Positions 1 through 8,075 of a DNA stretch of 64,000 bases are shown here, piece by piece (position 1 is the first letter of the stretch; each line of letters begins with the position of its first letter). Source of the DNA: Curvivirga sp965219885. GTDB lineage: Bacteria > Pseudomonadota > Alphaproteobacteria > UBA8366 > Aestuariispiraceae. The position numbers and the translations under genes are program-made. Below the pieces are notes generated by a model. It was not told where the DNA came from. It did not search any database and saw only the letters and a program-made list of their open reading frames with translations. The stretch lies in the NCBI RefSeq assembly GCF_965219885.1, contig NZ_CBDCOT010000009.1:2604001-2668000 (forward strand), given 5' to 3'.

Positions 1-170
1 GCAGCATCCTGTATGTCTTGAGGGTTTAGTGGAATCGACTTTGATGCATCATTCTGTGATAAGAGTTTGGGATTAAACCAGATAAACTCTTTTTCTTCCT
101 CTAAATCTTTAATAAGAGGGAAGTCTTTATGCCAATCTTCTCGGCTTTTATTTAAAATTAAATCCTGCAT
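1..170 (-). CDS. dsdA: D-serine ammonia-lyase, N-terminal part (runs off the window)
   Basis: Partial gene: the first 56 codons are read leftwards from an ATG at 168-170 and continue past position 1. The family removes the amino group of D-serine with PLP, giving pyruvate and ammonia in the cytoplasm. The N-terminus contains FPLIKDLEEEKEFIWFNP and then PLNPQDIQDA, which I recognise from the start of E. coli DsdA (PLVKDL...TTWFNP...LTEQDVQDA). The catalytic core lies outside the window, so activity cannot be judged. It is divergent from a DsdC-type LysR gene 98 bp away, the same arrangement as the enterobacterial dsdC/dsdA pair, and this strongly supports the call. Confidence 0.8.
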   Translation of the reverse strand, partial: MQDLILNKSREDWHKDFPLIKDLEEEKEFIWFNPKLLSQNDASKSIPLNPQDIQDA

Positions 171-186
171 TCTTAATTCACATGAA

Positions 187-220
187 ATTTATCGTTTAAT
201 AATATTTATTGTTTAATATA
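187..220. promoter_or_regulatory. Two tandem 17-bp repeats in the dsdA/dsdC intergenic region
   Basis: ATTTATCGTTTAATAAT (187-203) is followed immediately by ATTTATTGTTTAATATA (204-220), matching at 14 of 17 positions. The repeats lie between the divergent dsdA and dsdC starts, where a LysR activator would bind. The role as a DsdC operator is inferred. The region is very AT-rich, which weakens the case. Confidence 0.4.
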
Positions 221-268
221 AATATATAAGGAAAAAATTTGTGACAAACGAAAGGTTCTTATATTCGA

Positions 269-1198
269 ATGAATAGAATTAATTCGAAATTTTCAACATT
301 GAATGCATCCACTCTTTCTGGATTGCATTGTTTTACCACCGCTGCACGATTGCTAAGTTTTACTAAAACTGCAGAGGAGTTGAATTTAACTCAAAGTGCG
401 ATTAGTCATCGAATTAAAAAGTTGGAGGAACAAGTTGGGTTCAAGTTGTTTTTGAGATTTAATCGACGCTTACAATTGACGGATGACGGTCAACAATTGT
501 TGAAGATCGTTGATGGAACTTTCGTTTCTTTAGAAAATGCATTGCGGGATATGCAAAATCAAGAAGCTAGTGGGCAATTGACATTATCTTGTCCTCCAAG
601 TTTTGCCTTGAATTGGCTGACACCGAAACTAGGTGATTTTCAACAAAAATTTCCGAATCTAAGGCTTCATCTTGAAACAAATATTCGCTTGCTAGATTTT
701 TACAGGGAGAGTGTTGATATCGCGATATATTATGGAAGAGGGGAGTATCCGAATCTTCATAGTTCTATCTTGATGGGGGAGACATTGTTGCCTGTTTGCA
801 GTCCTGAATATGCAGCAGAAAGAGGTTTACAGGATACCCCTGGTAACTTGAAAGGTTGTTTCTTCTTGCATGACGCAGATGCCTGGCCTGAAGCTGGGCC
901 TTATTCAGAATGGCAGGCTTGGTGTGACACATTCAATCAAACAGGATTGGATTTATCACATGGATATACTTTTAAACGCTCAGATTTAGCAATTTCCACT
1001 GCAATTCACGGACGAGGGGTGGCAATTGGTCGCTTAAACCTATTGCAAGATAAATTAAGGAGTGGGGAGTTGGTAGCACCGTTTGATATGCAAATGCCTG
1101 CCAGAGAACAATATCATATAGTTTGTCATGCGGATCGATTTGATCAGCCATTGATTCGCATTATGACGAATTGGCTGCAAGGGTATGCTGTTAAATGA
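269..1198 (+). CDS. dsdC: LysR-family transcriptional regulator, DsdC-type
   Basis: 309 aa. The N-terminal winged helix-turn-helix (about residues 17-75) contains SFTKTAEELNLTQSAISHRI, and a periplasmic-binding-protein-like effector domain fills about residues 105-305. Stretches in the effector domain closely follow E. coli DsdC: LPVCSPEYA, FLHDADAW, a FxRSDLAxxxA segment, GVAIGR and SGELVAPF. With dsdA divergent on the left, the protein is probably a D-serine-responsive activator of dsdA. GcvA-like regulators share much of this architecture, so the assignment rests on both the motifs and the neighbour. The start is an ATG with only a weak upstream purine stretch. A hairpin follows the stop codon. 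Confidence 0.8.
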   Translation: MNRINSKFSTLNASTLSGLHCFTTAARLLSFTKTAEELNLTQSAISHRIKKLEEQVGFKLFLRFNRRLQLTDDGQQLLKIVDGTFVSLENALRDMQNQEASGQLTLSCPPSFALNWLTPKLGDFQQKFPNLRLHLETNIRLLDFYRESVDIAIYYGRGEYPNLHSSILMGETLLPVCSPEYAAERGLQDTPGNLKGCFFLHDADAWPEAGPYSEWQAWCDTFNQTGLDLSHGYTFKRSDLAISTAIHGRGVAIGRLNLLQDKLRSGELVAPFDMQMPAREQYHIVCHADRFDQPLIRIMTNWLQGYAVK

Positions 1199-1234
1199 AA
1201 AAGCCCGCTACATATATAAAAGTATGCAGCGGGC
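1196..1234 (-). terminator. Hairpin terminator between dsdC and the AGCS symporter
   Basis: GCCCGCT (1203-1209) pairs with AGCGGGC (1228-1234), and an inner CATA/TATG pairing extends the stem. Read on the minus strand, the stem is followed by TTTTTC, giving an intrinsic terminator for the symporter gene. On the plus strand there is no U-run. Confidence 0.65.
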
Positions 1235-1289
1235 CTGAAAGTTGATCCTTAAATTAAGAATCTATTTTATATCGGTTAAAATTAACCGT

Positions 1290-2642
1290 TTATGATTTAT
1301 CTGCGAAATAAGCACGTGTCATTTTGAAGACAACCGGGCTTAATACCAAGATCGCAATCAAGTTTGGCAATGCCATCATCGCATTCAATGTGTCAGATAC
1401 CAACCATACGAAATCTAGGCTTAGAACCGCACCAACAGGTACAGCCAAGATCCATAAGATACGGTAAGGTACAATGAATTTCACACCGAGAAGATATTCT
1501 ACGCAACGTTCGCCGTAGAAAGACCAGCCCAAAATGGTTGTGAATGCGAAAAGCGCCAAAGCAATTGCAACGATATAGTTACCAACGCCAGGTAGCGCAT
1601 CAGCGAAAGCAGCAGAGGTTAGAGCTGCACCAGATTCACCAGAAGTCCAAAGACCGGAAGTTACGATTACCAAACCAGTCACGGAACATACGATGATTGT
1701 ATCAAGGAATGTACCTAACATAGCAATCAAGCCTTGGCGAACTGGATCTTTTGTTTGTGCAGAAGCATGCGCGATTGGCGCAGAACCTAGGCCCGCTTCG
1801 TTTGAGAATACACCACGTGCCACACCGAAACGAATAGCTGCCCAAACAGCTGCACCAGCGAAACCACCTTGTGCTGCATGACCTGTAAATGCGCTTTCGA
1901 TCACAAGTGCGAATGCTGCACCCAATTGATCAGCGTTAATTGCCAATACAACCAAGCCCGCGATGATGTATGCAACAGCCATCAAAGGAACCAAAGCACC
2001 AGCAACAGAACCGATACGTTTAATACCACCGATCAACACCAAACCAACAAGAACCATCAAGATGATACCTGTTACCAATGGAGATACGCTGAAGTTTGTT
2101 TCGATAACTGCTGCAATAGAGTTAGATTGTACACCGTTACCAATACCGAAACCTGCGATTGCGCCGAAGATTGCAAATGCAGCGCCTAACCAGCCCCAGC
2201 TTTTACCCATACCATTTTTGATGTAATACATTGGGCCACCAACATGGTTGCCTTCTTCGTCTACTTCACGGTAGTGAACAGCCAATACTGCTTCTGAATA
2301 TTTTGTAGCCATACCAACTAGGGCTGTCATCCACATCCAGAATAATGCACCAGGGCCACCTAGGAATACAGCTGTTGCAACACCTGCAATGTTACCTGTA
2401 CCAACGGTCGCTGCCATTGCAGTCATTAACGCTTGATATGGAGGTACTTCACCCTCTGATTCTTCACCTTCTTTGGCATGTACACCGCCAGCAAGAAGTT
2501 TAAAACCGGTACCTAGTTTCAGGATTGGCATCAATTTTAGGCCAAGGCTCATAAAGAAACCAACACCAAGAATGAGGATAAGCATAGGCCAACCCCAAAC
2601 AATCCCGTTTATCTCACCTATTACGGAAGTCAAAAATTCCAT
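1290..2642 (-). CDS. AGCS-family sodium:alanine/glycine symporter
   Basis: About 450 aa with roughly ten hydrophobic membrane segments. It is an inner-membrane carrier that couples Na+ entry to uptake of small neutral amino acids (L- or D-alanine, glycine, sometimes serine). Diagnostic stretches include TAMAATVGTGNIAGVATA (Na+ and substrate site), GGPMYYIKNGMG and RGVFSNEAGLGSAPIAHA. The start is set at the ATG at 2640-2642, which has AGGAG 8 bases upstream, rather than the TTG one codon earlier. It is convergent with dsdC in a D-serine locus that shows no DsdX-type permease in view, so D-serine or D-alanine import is a reasonable inference. Length and motifs are normal for the family. Confidence 0.88.
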   Translation of the reverse strand: MEFLTSVIGEINGIVWGWPMLILILGVGFFMSLGLKLMPILKLGTGFKLLAGGVHAKEGEESEGEVPPYQALMTAMAATVGTGNIAGVATAVFLGGPGALFWMWMTALVGMATKYSEAVLAVHYREVDEEGNHVGGPMYYIKNGMGKSWGWLGAAFAIFGAIAGFGIGNGVQSNSIAAVIETNFSVSPLVTGIILMVLVGLVLIGGIKRIGSVAGALVPLMAVAYIIAGLVVLAINADQLGAAFALVIESAFTGHAAQGGFAGAAVWAAIRFGVARGVFSNEAGLGSAPIAHASAQTKDPVRQGLIAMLGTFLDTIIVCSVTGLVIVTSGLWTSGESGAALTSAAFADALPGVGNYIVAIALALFAFTTILGWSFYGERCVEYLLGVKFIVPYRILWILAVPVGAVLSLDFVWLVSDTLNAMMALPNLIAILVLSPVVFKMTRAYFADKS

Positions 2643-2867
2643 CAAATGCTCCTTTGCATCATGTGAATTAGATATTAATTACCCGTGAGATATAACCAGC
2701 TTATAGGAGACGACTTCACGTTTATGGCTGGCGATATCCTGTAAAACAGAAATCACGAATAAAGCTTAATATCCCGGTTCCACATTTTTCGTCATAGGAG
2801 GTAATGATTCCCCTGATGATATACGACTTTAACTTCAAAGCCCTCAGAGCTTTATGAAAGACGAGCG

Positions 2868-2901
2868 GACCCCACACCGGAATTTTGTGAGGGTCTTTTA
2901 G
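2868..2901 (+). terminator. Intrinsic terminator-like hairpin with no plus-strand gene upstream
   Basis: GACCC-CACA pairs with TGTG-A-GGGTC across a short CCGGAATT loop, and TTTT then AGGGTATTTTC follows on the plus strand. No plus-strand protein gene precedes it for more than 1.6 kb, so either a small RNA ends here or the signal is fortuitous. Confidence 0.45.
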
Positions 2902-3125
2902 GGTATTTTCAAAAAATATTCAATAGTCTTTTAAGGATATTCTTTGGGAAAATGCCTTTTTTGTGCGGGTTTGGATGCATGTTGCTGTTAAAAATGATGA
3001 AAAGAATATTGCCTATATGATTTGATTTTATGTTGATATTTGAGAATTTGGTCGCGTTTGAACAAGTGAAAAATTTAGGGAAACTGCGGAAGTTGCTGAA
3101 CATAGTACGCGCAAACAATAGAAAG

Positions 3126-3250
3126 TGTCGTCAAGCTTTAAGTCTTGAAATTTTCAGCAGTATATTTATGGGAGCAGTTGGCGAAGCGTGTCGGTATTGC
3201 ATGTGAATTTAGCACCACATGGGGTAGTTATCCGACAAGACGTGACGACA
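3126..3250 (+). ncRNA. Candidate structured 5' leader (riboswitch-like or operator array)
   Basis: The segment closes with TGTCGTC (3126-3132) against GACGACA (3244-3250). Inside it TGTCGG (3189-3194) pairs with CCGACA (3232-3237), and CATGTG (3200-3205) pairs with CACATG (3216-3221). TCAAG/CTTGA near 3131-3148 forms a further hairpin. All arms are exact. It ends 50 bp before the large FAD/GcvT gene. I could not match it to a known riboswitch class: the glycine aptamer motifs are absent. The dyads could also be protein-binding sites. Confidence 0.45.
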
Positions 3251-3300
3251 AAATATAAAAAACTCATCTAATATATTCTATAGTGTGGAGACGGTAATCT

Positions 3301-5865
3301 ATGGCAGATTTTCACAAAAAAGCGAAAGTCGTTATTATTGGGCAGGGCGGCATCGTAGGTGCTTCTGTTGTTCACCATTTGATTGAACGCGGTTGGGACA
3401 ACATTATCGGTATCGATAAATCTGCAATTCCAACAGATATTGGTTCTACAGGCCATGCGTCTGACTTCTGCTTCATGACAGCTCATGATCAGATGACAAC
3501 TTATACAACCAAATATTCCATCGACTTCTTTGAAGCACGCGGTCGTTACGAGCGTATTGGTGGTATCGAAGTTGCACGTGTCGGTGATGATGAACGTATG
3601 GGCGAATTGGAGCGTCGCGTATCTTCTGGTCGTGCGCATGGCAGTAACGTTCGTATGATCACACCTGCCGAAGCGAAAGAAATGATGCCTTTGATCGAAG
3701 AAGATCAAATCCAAGGCGCGCTTTATGATCCTGATGCTGGTCTTGTTGTACCACGTTCCCAAACTGTTTCCGGCGAAATGATTTTTGAAGCTGAAGCAAC
3801 AGGTAAATTAGAAACAATTCCAAACTGTTCTTGCACAGGTTTAGATATCGAAGATGGCCGTATCAAAGGTGTTCACACCGAAAAAGGTTACATCGAAGCT
3901 GAGTATGTTGTGGTTTGTGCGGGCCTATGGGGTCGTTTGATCTCTGAAATGGCTGGTGAAGACATTCCTGTGATGCCAGTTGACCATCCATTGACATTCT
4001 TCGGACCATATAATGAATTCGAAGGCACAGGCAAAGAAATCGGTTACCCACTTCTTCGTGACCAAGGTAACTCTGCTTACTTACGTGACACAGGTGCTGC
4101 GGGTACAACAGAAGGCGGACAAATCGAATGGGGTTACTATGAGGAAAAAGAACCTCGTTTGGTACACCCACGCGATATTCTTGAAAAAGAACAAGCTCGT
4201 TTGTCCCCATCTCAACGCGACTTGGAAATGGAGCAAGTTATTGAGCCATTGGAACGTGCAATGGAATTGACACCAATTCTTGCTGAATTGGGTTACAATG
4301 AAAAGCACTCCTTTAACGGTTTGTTGCAGGTAACTGCTGACGGTGGTCCATCTATTGGTGAATCTCCGAAAGTTCGTGGCTTGTGGTATGGTGTATCTGT
4401 TTGGGTTAAAGACGGCCCAGGTACAGGTAAAATCATTGCTGACTGGATGACTGACGGCCGCACAGAGATTGACCACGCGCCAATCGATTACGCACGTTAT
4501 TATGATATCCAAAAATCTGAACAATATATCTATGATCGTTGCTTCGAAAGCGCGTTTAAGATTTATAACCCACCTGTTCACACACGTGAGCCATATTCCA
4601 AAGGTCGTAACTTGCGTACTGCTCCTTACTACCTACGTGAAAAAGAGCTTGGCGCTCATTTCATGGAGATCGCAGGTTGGGAACGTGCACATGGTTATTC
4701 TTGCAATGACCATTTGTTAGAGAAATACGCTGATCGTATTCCAGAGCGTTTGCATGAATGGGACAACCGTCACTTCTGGCGTGTATCCAATGCTGAGCAT
4801 CTAGAGCTTTCTGAAAATGTCGGTATGGTGAACCTTTCTCACTTTGCGATTTATGACATTACAGGCAGTAACGCAGCTGACTTGATGGAATATGTATCTT
4901 CTTCCAAAGTTGCTGGGGATACAGCGGTTGGTAAAGGTGTTTACACCAACTTCCTTGATGATACAGGGGGCGTAATTGCCGACTTAACTGTTCTTCGTTT
5001 GGGTGAAAATCGTTTCCAAATGATTGACGGTGGTGATGCTGGTAACCGTGATGCGACTTACTTGCGTCGTATGGCTCAAGACAAAAACTGGGATGTTTTT
5101 GTTGAAGACCGCACAGACCATTATGGCTGTATCGGTGTTTGGGGTCCTAACGCACGTGAAACATTGAAGAAATTGGCTGACAACCCTGCTGGTCTTGATA
5201 TCGAAAACTTCGGTTTCGGTGCATGTAAAGATTTCACTTTACGTGGTATTCCGGTTAAAGGTTTCCGTATCTCCTACGTTGGTGAGCAAGGTTGGGAGCT
5301 TCACTTCTCTATGTCTTATGGTTTGGCATTGTGGGATATGTTCCGCGAAGTTGGTATTACACCAATCGGCGTTGAAACATATGCAAACAGCCGTCGTCTA
5401 GAGAAAAGCTTACGTTTGCAAAATGCGGACTTGTTGTCTCATTACAACTTGTTGGAAGCTGGTTTGGCACGTCCAAAAGTTAAAGCTGCTGACTTCCGTG
5501 GTAAGGATGCAAATATTTCCCAACGTGAACTTGAACATCAAATTGCAATGTTATGTACAATGACTGTAACAGACAATGTTGACCAAGACGGTGTTGCGCG
5601 TTTCATGATGGGTAACTGCCCAATCATCGACCCACGCACAAACGAAGTGTTGATTGACTCTAAAGGTCGTCGTTCTTTCACAACAAGTTTGGCTTATGGT
5701 CCATCTGTTGGTAAAAACATTGCTTTGGGTTATTTGCCGCAAGATTACTGTGAAGAAGGCCGCGAACTAGAAATCGAATACTTCAACCAGAAGTTCCCGA
5801 TTAAAGTTGAGGCTGTTGGTATGAAGTCTCTATACGACCCAACCAACGCACGTATGAAATCTTAA
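3301..5865 (+). CDS. FAD-dependent oxidoreductase/GcvT fusion, dimethylglycine/sarcosine dehydrogenase type
   Basis: 854 aa, the normal size for the DMGDH/SARDH group. The N-terminal half is a DAO-type FAD domain with a dinucleotide-binding motif VVIIGQGGIVGASVV (residues 10-24). STGHAS at about 49-54 aligns with the histidine to which FAD is covalently bound in mammalian dimethylglycine dehydrogenase. The C-terminal half (about 430-850) is an aminomethyltransferase (GcvT) fold followed by a GcvT C-terminal barrel. The family demethylates N-methylated glycines and passes formaldehyde to tetrahydrofolate. The exact substrate here (dimethylglycine, sarcosine or another methylamine) is not shown by the sequence. 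It stands alone between a structured leader and a strong terminator. Confidence 0.82.
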   Translation: MADFHKKAKVVIIGQGGIVGASVVHHLIERGWDNIIGIDKSAIPTDIGSTGHASDFCFMTAHDQMTTYTTKYSIDFFEARGRYERIGGIEVARVGDDERMGELERRVSSGRAHGSNVRMITPAEAKEMMPLIEEDQIQGALYDPDAGLVVPRSQTVSGEMIFEAEATGKLETIPNCSCTGLDIEDGRIKGVHTEKGYIEAEYVVVCAGLWGRLISEMAGEDIPVMPVDHPLTFFGPYNEFEGTGKEIGYPLLRDQGNSAYLRDTGAAGTTEGGQIEWGYYEEKEPRLVHPRDILEKEQARLSPSQRDLEMEQVIEPLERAMELTPILAELGYNEKHSFNGLLQVTADGGPSIGESPKVRGLWYGVSVWVKDGPGTGKIIADWMTDGRTEIDHAPIDYARYYDIQKSEQYIYDRCFESAFKIYNPPVHTREPYSKGRNLRTAPYYLREKELGAHFMEIAGWERAHGYSCNDHLLEKYADRIPERLHEWDNRHFWRVSNAEHLELSENVGMVNLSHFAIYDITGSNAADLMEYVSSSKVAGDTAVGKGVYTNFLDDTGGVIADLTVLRLGENRFQMIDGGDAGNRDATYLRRMAQDKNWDVFVEDRTDHYGCIGVWGPNARETLKKLADNPAGLDIENFGFGACKDFTLRGIPVKGFRISYVGEQGWELHFSMSYGLALWDMFREVGITPIGVETYANSRRLEKSLRLQNADLLSHYNLLEAGLARPKVKAADFRGKDANISQRELEHQIAMLCTMTVTDNVDQDGVARFMMGNCPIIDPRTNEVLIDSKGRRSFTTSLAYGPSVGKNIALGYLPQDYCEEGRELEIEYFNQKFPIKVEAVGMKSLYDPTNARMKS

Positions 5866-5888
5866 TCTAAGATTTTATCGAAAGATCA

Positions 5889-5919
5889 AAAACCCCGGAA
5901 GTTTGACTTCCGGGGTTTT
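5889..5919. terminator. Strong bidirectional terminator
   Basis: AAAACCCCGGAAG (5889-5901) pairs exactly with CTTCCGGGGTTTT (5907-5919) around a TTTGA loop. There are T-runs in both directions, serving the dehydrogenase gene on plus and phaC on minus. Confidence 0.92.
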
Positions 5920-5949
5920 CTTTTATGTCTCTTATTTCAAGCTAAAGGA

Positions 5950-7833
5950 TTAAAGGCGAGTTTTCACATAACGGCCCGGTGCGTCTTCAATCGCTTTTAA
6001 TTTACCTGCGCCGGGAATGCGTGCGTCCACCTTCTTCCCAGCTTTACGCGAAATCCATTTCTGCCATTCCGGCCACCATGAACCTGCAGCTTGCTTGGAT
6101 TTGGAAAACCAATTTTCTGGTTCCTCAATTTTATTACGTGGATCATAGGACCAATAGCCGTATTTCTCTTTTTCACCTGGCGGGTTGATAACACCTGCAA
6201 TATGACCAGATCCAGCCAAGACAAATTTTACAGGACCGGAAAAGGCATTCACAATTGAATAGGTTGCCTGCCATGGGGCGATATGATCATCTTTTGTGGA
6301 TAGAATAAAACAAGGTGTTTTGACCTTTCCAAGATCAATATTTTCGCCTGCCAAGGTGAGGCAGTTTGGTTTTACTAAGTTATTTTCCAAATACATATTG
6401 CGTAAATAATAACTATGCATTTTTTCCGGCATGCGCGTGCTATCAGAATTCCAATAAAGAAGATCAAACGGGAAGGGTTGTTTACCCATCAGATAGTTAT
6501 TGATGACAAAAGACCAGATGAGATCGTTTGGGCGTAACATATTGAATGTCATTGCCATTTCACTACCATCTAGATAGCCATTTTCTTCCATGGAAGCTTC
6601 GATATTGGAAATTTGTTCTTCATCGATAAAGACCTTTAACTCTCCCGCATTTTCAAAATCGGTAAGGGTTGTAAAAAAGGTCGCACTTGCAATGCGGTTG
6701 TCTGCTTTTGCAGCCATATATGCAAGGGTTGCTGATAGAAGGGTGCCACCAATACAATACCCAATTGAATTAATGGATTTTTCGCCCGTAGCTTTCTCAA
6801 TCGCGTCTAATGCAGCAAGTGGACCTTGAAGCATATAATCTTCAAATCCTTTATCACGTAAACTGCTATCTGGATTTACCCATGATATAATAAAGACAGT
6901 ATGGCCTTGCTCCACGGCATATTTGATAAATGATTTCTTGGGGCCAAGATCAAGAATATAAAACTTGTTGATCCAGGGAGGCACAATCAACAATGGTTTC
7001 GTGAAGACGCTATCAGTCTTTGGGCTATACTGAATCAATTGCATTAAGTCATTTTCAAAAACAACTTTACCCTCAGTCGTCGCTAGATTTTCACCAACCG
7101 AGAAGGCATCTGGATCGGTCATGGAAATTTTAAGTTTTCCTGTTTCCTTATCCAAATCAGAGACAAGGTTGTCAAATCCACGAATAAGATTTTCGCCGTT
7201 GGTTTCCAATGTTTCTTTAAGGACAGTAGGATTTGTTGCCCAAAAGTTTGTCGGTGAAATTGCATCTGTTACTTGATGGGTAAAAAACTCTATTTTTTGA
7301 GCATCATGATCATCTACTCCTTCAACTGTTTCTGCAGTTTTATGCATCCAATCAGCAGTAAGAAGGTAGGATTGTTTTAGCAGGTTAAAAATTGCGTTCT
7401 CGTTCCAACTTGGATCGGAAAACCTGCGATCACCTGCTTCCGGTTCAATGATTGAGATCGGATTGCCAAGATTACCGTCTTCACTCACCATCAATTGTTC
7501 GGCAGTCTGTTGCCAAAGATTTAGCATGTTTTGCCAATATTCAGTTTGTGTTTTTATGAGAGTTTCTGGATTTTGCATCATATTTTGTGTCCAACTCAAA
7601 AAGGCTGTCCCCAAATTGAAAGGGTCAGCTGTCTCTTGATATTGAGGAGATGCTTTATCCATATTAGTTTGACCGGTTTCGATCATCTCTTTCATGGTCG
7701 TATGGCTATGTTCCAACAATTTTGACCAGTTAGCGGCCCAAATTTGTGGATCAAACTTTTCTTCCATATCTGGAAACAAGGTGGCTAGATAATCACTTAT
7801 GTAATTAGTGTCGGTTTCATCTTTATCTGCCAT
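5950..7833 (-). CDS. phaC: Class I poly(3-hydroxyalkanoate) polymerase
   Basis: 627 aa, within the class I PhaC range. It polymerises (R)-3-hydroxyacyl-CoA into PHA storage granules. The N-terminal PhaC_N domain covers about residues 120-280, and an alpha/beta-hydrolase core follows. The lipase-like box is GYCIGG with the nucleophile at Cys360, the acid is Asp516 in STKDDHIAPW, and the base is His544 in GSGHIAGV, so the triad is complete. No phaE, phaR, phasin or phaAB gene lies beside it. Start ATG at 7833. The short-chain preference is inferred from class, not from sequence. Confidence 0.93.
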   Translation of the reverse strand: MADKDETDTNYISDYLATLFPDMEEKFDPQIWAANWSKLLEHSHTTMKEMIETGQTNMDKASPQYQETADPFNLGTAFLSWTQNMMQNPETLIKTQTEYWQNMLNLWQQTAEQLMVSEDGNLGNPISIIEPEAGDRRFSDPSWNENAIFNLLKQSYLLTADWMHKTAETVEGVDDHDAQKIEFFTHQVTDAISPTNFWATNPTVLKETLETNGENLIRGFDNLVSDLDKETGKLKISMTDPDAFSVGENLATTEGKVVFENDLMQLIQYSPKTDSVFTKPLLIVPPWINKFYILDLGPKKSFIKYAVEQGHTVFIISWVNPDSSLRDKGFEDYMLQGPLAALDAIEKATGEKSINSIGYCIGGTLLSATLAYMAAKADNRIASATFFTTLTDFENAGELKVFIDEEQISNIEASMEENGYLDGSEMAMTFNMLRPNDLIWSFVINNYLMGKQPFPFDLLYWNSDSTRMPEKMHSYYLRNMYLENNLVKPNCLTLAGENIDLGKVKTPCFILSTKDDHIAPWQATYSIVNAFSGPVKFVLAGSGHIAGVINPPGEKEKYGYWSYDPRNKIEEPENWFSKSKQAAGSWWPEWQKWISRKAGKKVDARIPGAGKLKAIEDAPGRYVKTRL

Positions 7834-7998
7834 TATAAAATTCCCTAAAATATCCCTGCAGTTATTAGCTGTATCAAAGTCGGATTATGTTCATTGAAAC
7901 ATGCTCGTTTTTGAAACTCAATCGTTGAAATAAAGATTTTATCTTTTTGATCTTAATCAGATAATGTTTAGGTTTTTTTAAATTTCATCAATCCGTTA

Positions 7999-8027
7999 TT
8001 GCCCCCGCAATCTGTGTTATCTATGAT
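7999..8027 (+). promoter_or_regulatory. Sigma-70-type promoter for the OmpA-like lipoprotein
   Basis: TTGCCC (7999-8004) is followed after exactly 17 bp by TATGAT (8022-8027). Transcription would begin near 8034, which makes a TTG codon at 8037 nearly leaderless and favours the ATG at 8076 as the start of the next gene. Confidence 0.5.
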
Positions 8028-8075
8028 ACGCAACAATTGAAATTTGATACCTCCTTTTTGGCTCGGTGGGAAACG

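Larger units (their letters stand above)
2643..3300. other. 658-bp gene-free region with two structured elements
   Basis: It holds the symporter promoter side, a plus-strand hairpin with a U-run near 2868-2901, and a strongly structured segment at 3126-3250 just upstream of the next gene. The only long ORF (minus strand, 2909-3118) has no recognisable domain and an AT-driven composition, so I do not call it a gene. The size is unusual for this compact window. Confidence 0.7.

Noticed and set aside
1869..2189. Plus-strand 106-codon ORF inside the symporter gene
   Set aside because: Antisense shadow of a well supported AGCS gene; Cys/Asn/Thr-rich product with no family likeness.
2909..3118. 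Minus-strand 69-codon ORF in the 2.6-3.3 kb spacer
   Set aside because: No recognisable domain, composition driven by AT content (many Asn, Phe, Ile), no clear ribosome-binding site, and overlap with a non-coding, structured region.
2643..3300. Glycine riboswitch before the AGCS symporter or the FAD/GcvT gene
   Set aside because: The expected conserved aptamer blocks (GGAGAG..., CUCUCAGGC..., GGACAG) were not found in either orientation.
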